DNA from: Bacteroidota bacterium
Lineage (GTDB): Bacteria; Bacteroidota; Bacteroidia; Chitinophagales; Chitinophagaceae
Length of the DNA stretch: 64,000 nt
Assembly (NCBI GenBank): GCA_016868585.1
Contig: VGGR01000003.1
Location: forward strand, 103,128-167,127
Reading direction: 5' to 3'
The notes below the pieces were generated by a model. That model had not been told where the DNA came from and made no database searches. It saw nothing but the letters and a program-made list of their open reading frames with translations. Below are positions 61,650-64,000 of the stretch, one piece after another. The translations under genes and the position numbers were made by a program. Within the stretch, counting starts at the first letter, position 1. The number at the start of each line of letters is the position of its first letter.

Positions 61650-62791
61650 GCTAACAAAAGTACGGTATTGTCCTGAATGATGTGGTAGAGCTTGATTGTC
61701 AAGGCATGAAAGAGAATCTTGGCGTTTGCATTTCTCTCTACATGATAATAGGCCTGATCAACTTCACGCATCATGGCTTCTTGTTGTTCAAAACCTGCAA
61801 TTCGATTTAATCTGGCTGCAAAATCCTTTTCTGTTTCGCTGATCAGTAAATTTTCTCCTTGAATTCTATAATGAACGGCTTGCTCCAGTAAATGATTGAA
61901 GTATCGTAAAAGTTGTTTTTGTTTTTCCCTTCCCAGTTTGGCAATTTCTTCCACCCATTTAGTTTGTGCAACCGGGCCTGTCTTTAATATGGAGTTCAAC
62001 CAACTTCGAATCAGTTCTTGCCAGTCTTCTTCGGCATGTTGTACGAGCATTAAGGCCTCTCGATAATTTCCATCTGCCAATGCTGCTAATTGGCCGGCAA
62101 TTGCAGGGGCGGTTTTATTGCTGTGGATCAGCGCCTTTTCAATATCAGTGGTTTTCAACGGGGGAACTTTGATGAGTTGACAACGACTCACGATGGTAGA
62201 AAGTATCCCACTCTCATTTTCGCTCACCAGTAATAAGAGCGTTTGCGGAGGGGGTTCTTCAATCAATTTGAGCAGTTTGTTCCCTTCGTTCCCCATCAAT
62301 TCAGGCAGCCATAGTATTAAAATTTTCCAGGGGCTCTCAAAACTTTTTAAACTTAGTTTTCGCAGAATATCGTTACATTCTTCGGCTGTAATTTTTCCCT
62401 GGCTGTTATCTTTTTCTTTGATCAATTCAATCCAGTCAAAGAGATTTCCGTAGGGATACTGTGTTATAAACTCCCGCCACTCTTTTATAAAATCAGTGGC
62501 AATGGGTTTTTCGCCAGGTTTTTTTGTAACGGTTGGATATGAAAAATGGATATCGGGATGCACCAGCTCACTGGCTTTTTTACAAGCTGCACATCCCCCA
62601 CAAGGTGCAGAAAGGTTAGCAACCGCTGCTTTTTCGCAAACCAAATATTGTGCAAATGCAATAGCAAGTGGCAATGCACCTACACCTTCCTTTCCAAGAA
62701 AAAGAAGGGCATGACTAAGTCGGTTTTGCAACACCAACTCAGTTAATTGTTTTTTTAGTGGCTCCTGACCAATCAGTGCATTCCAGCTCAT
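61646..62791 (-). CDS. holB: DNA polymerase III delta-prime subunit
   Basis: Clamp-loader subunit, 381 residues. The AAA+ fold is recognisable in the N-terminal ALLFLGKEGVGAL segment, where the P-loop is degenerate (GKEGVGAL lacks the usual Lys-Ser/Thr), as expected for the non-ATP-binding delta-prime. A four-cysteine zinc module (CEKAAV...CGGCAACKK) follows. ILWLPELMGNEGNKLLKLIEEPP is the Walker B-like region, ending in the delta-prime hallmark SRCQLIK. It lies upstream of ricT on the minus strand. Confidence 0.93.
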   Translation of the reverse strand: MSWNALIGQEPLKKQLTELVLQNRLSHALLFLGKEGVGALPLAIAFAQYLVCEKAAVANLSAPCGGCAACKKASELVHPDIHFSYPTVTKKPGEKPIATDFIKEWREFITQYPYGNLFDWIELIKEKDNSQGKITAEECNDILRKLSLKSFESPWKILILWLPELMGNEGNKLLKLIEEPPPQTLLLLVSENESGILSTIVSRCQLIKVPPLKTTDIEKALIHSNKTAPAIAGQLAALADGNYREALMLVQHAEEDWQELIRSWLNSILKTGPVAQTKWVEEIAKLGREKQKQLLRYFNHLLEQAVHYRIQGENLLISETEKDFAARLNRIAGFEQQEAMMREVDQAYYHVERNANAKILFHALTIKLYHIIQDNTVLLLA

Positions 62792-62854
62792 GCATGGCGA
62801 ATGTAGGGTTTCCCTTCTCTAAATCAAAGGACAGCGCCCCTCAATTATTGCAAC

Positions 62855-63376
62855 TTATTGTAGCCATCTAGTAATCTCTTCACTAAGTGGGGAGGTACGG
62901 GGAGAAAACGTTGCAGTGAGTTCTCCATTTTCGTCCAGTAAAAATTTTCCAAAGTTCCAGGTTACTGGATCGTCCAATTTCTTAGCCTTAGCCTGCTCCT
63001 TGAGGTATTTATATAATGGATGAACATCACTTCCTTTTACAGAAACCTTTGCAGCCATCGGGAAACTAACGCCGTAATTGCGTTTACAAAAAGCACTGAT
63101 CTCTTCATTAGAGCCAGGTTCCTGTCCCATGAAATTATTGGCCGGGAAACCTACTATCACTAGTTTTTTCCGGTAGGTTTTATAAAGTTGTTCTAGCCCT
63201 TCATATTGCGGGGTTAGGCCGCATTTAGAGGCCGTATTCACTATCAATATTTTTTTGCCTTTAAAGCTGGCAAAATCAATGGTATTGCCCTCTAATCCGG
63301 GTACGGAAAATTGATAAATAGCATTTTCTGTATTTAGCATAAAAAGGGTAGCCATCAAAGCTAATATAAGTTTCAT
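62855..63376 (-). CDS. Secreted glutathione peroxidase-family protein
   Basis: A 173-residue GPx with an N-terminal signal-like segment (MKLILALMATLFMLN). The catalytic Cys is in VNTASKCGLTPQY, and the Trp/Asn pair in TWNFGKFLLDE. The segment that carries Gln in other members reads FPANNFMGQEPGSNEEI, so the resolving-Cys position and Gln of the FPCNQF motif are replaced. This variant is common in Bacteroidota. It differs from the membrane-anchored copy at 40210, which keeps FPCNQF. The signal suggests a periplasmic location. Confidence 0.87.
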   Translation of the reverse strand: MKLILALMATLFMLNTENAIYQFSVPGLEGNTIDFASFKGKKILIVNTASKCGLTPQYEGLEQLYKTYRKKLVIVGFPANNFMGQEPGSNEEISAFCKRNYGVSFPMAAKVSVKGSDVHPLYKYLKEQAKAKKLDDPVTWNFGKFLLDENGELTATFSPRTSPLSEEITRWLQ

Positions 63377-63415
63377 GAGCAGGCATTTGAGTAATGCAAT
63401 TTACTTCAAAAATGG

Positions 63416-64000
63416 TTAACGACAACTATAACAAACACTGGCTATCCATAACTTTCGCTCACCGCCTTTCAGCAAAGCCTGGCCACAGGCTTCCAATGTG
63501 GCACCGGTAGTAATTACATCGTCAACCAGCAATATATTTTTATACTTCGATTGGTCGGCAGGCATTGCCTCAAAAACATCTTGCATGTTTTCCCATCGTT
63601 CAGCACGGTCTTTTTTTGTTTGCGTGCTTCGTTCGGCATTTCTTCGAAGCATTGTTGTACAAACCGGTAGTCCGGTTACGGCGGCAATACCTTGACAAAT
63701 AAGCGTGGCCTGATTGAACCCTCTGCTTTTTTCTTTGGTAGGATAAAGCGGAACCGGAACCAAAACCTCCACTTGAAAGCGACTGTTATTTTTAAGTGCT
63801 GCGCCTAATAAACTTCCCAACTGAATTCCTAATGCCTGATTACCCCGGTATTTTAGTTGATGTAATAAGGCTTGCACTACGGAGTCCTGCGAATAAAAAA
63901 AGAGACTGGTGGCTGCTTGCACCGGCGTTCGTCCCCAAAAAATTTTTTCTACCGGATTATCAGATTGTCCTGTAAAATGAGTCTGGGGTAATCGATGTAA
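63416..64000 (-). CDS. ComF-family phosphoribosyltransferase (5' end beyond window)
   Basis: Phosphoribosyltransferase homologous to ComF/GntX, involved in DNA-uptake-related or nucleobase metabolism. The frame stays open to the window edge: it reads through FWGRTP to QALLHQLKYRGN, as in ComF proteins, so the true start lies outside. A start inside the window (GTG near 63922) would cut off conserved sequence. The PRTase loop ILLVDDVITTGATLE is near the C-terminus, and VPVPLYPTKEKSRGFNQA is the other family hallmark. The N-terminal zinc-finger part (CxxC) is out of view. Confidence 0.9.
   Translation of the reverse strand, partial: LHRLPQTHFTGQSDNPVEKIFWGRTPVQAATSLFFYSQDSVVQALLHQLKYRGNQALGIQLGSLLGAALKNNSRFQVEVLVPVPLYPTKEKSRGFNQATLICQGIAAVTGLPVCTTMLRRNAERSTQTKKDRAERWENMQDVFEAMPADQSKYKNILLVDDVITTGATLEACGQALLKGGERKLWIASVCYSCR

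Noticed and set aside
1..64000. tRNA, rRNA, CRISPR array, insertion sequence or prophage genes
   Set aside because: I looked in all spacers and at repeat patterns and found no cloverleaf, direct-repeat array, transposase or integrase signature.

Overview
This window comes from a member of the Bacteroidota, most likely family Chitinophagaceae. The evidence is the set of lineage-typical families: gliding proteins GldC and GldH, DUF4290, DUF6089, tandem OmpH/Skp genes after bamA, a PSP1/RicT protein with a Cys-rich head, and a short Psd-type decarboxylase. Promoters also fit: many genes are preceded by the Bacteroidota -7 element TAnnTTTG, several with a TTG -33 element, and Shine-Dalgarno sequences are generally absent. 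The DNA is a dense chromosomal backbone with almost no gap above 200 bp. I see no tRNA, rRNA, CRISPR array, insertion sequence or prophage.

Layout. 1-5.2 kb: the 3' part of bipA/typA, a small CxxC membrane protein, meaB, then two glycosyltransferases flanking a truncated glycosyltransferase remnant. 5.2-9.7 kb: coaX, an outer-membrane protein, lptC, an aldo/keto reductase and an SDR. 9.8-20 kb: lysS, a small beta-barrel protein, a flavin-reductase/FAH pair, an FA2H-like hydroxylase, a Cys/Met PLP enzyme with a hydrolase, a bacterial deoxyhypusine-synthase homologue and an M28 peptidase. 19.9-23.8 kb (minus): rpiB, tatC, a CorC-like protein, gmk and a DUF4290 gene.

23.9-36.7 kb (plus): a long co-directional run with a degenerate glycosyltransferase-like gene, gldC, yqeY, cvpA, a hydrolase, a CBS-ACT protein, a BamA-like barrel, nadK, a DUF6089 protein, uppS, bamA, two ompH genes and murI. 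It couples outer-membrane assembly with undecaprenyl and D-glutamate supply. 36.8-37.7 kb: rpmH-rnpA-yidD with a structured leader and tandem hairpins. 37.7-45.9 kb: Mn-type superoxide dismutase, tadA, aldehyde dehydrogenase, membrane-anchored glutathione peroxidase, dusB, a CPBP protease, cdsA, psd, a YjjG-like nucleotidase and an SDR.

45.9-64 kb: a yicC-gldH-sensor kinase-response regulator operon (minus), lpxD, a pheS-hydroxyacyl-CoA dehydrogenase-epimerase operon (minus), an arginase-fold protein that has lost metal ligands, a PBP4-type carboxypeptidase, mutL with degenerate endonuclease motifs, a GH3/serine-hydrolase fusion, and a minus-strand run of comF (partial), glutathione peroxidase, holB and ricT.

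The window is mostly housekeeping: envelope biogenesis, translation and repair. The points that deserve a second look are the degenerate enzymes (arginase-like, MutL, glycosyltransferase-like), the DHS homologue with intact catalytic Lys, the gldH/two-component operon, and leader or terminator structures at rpmH and yicC. I found no convincing wholly new multi-gene system.
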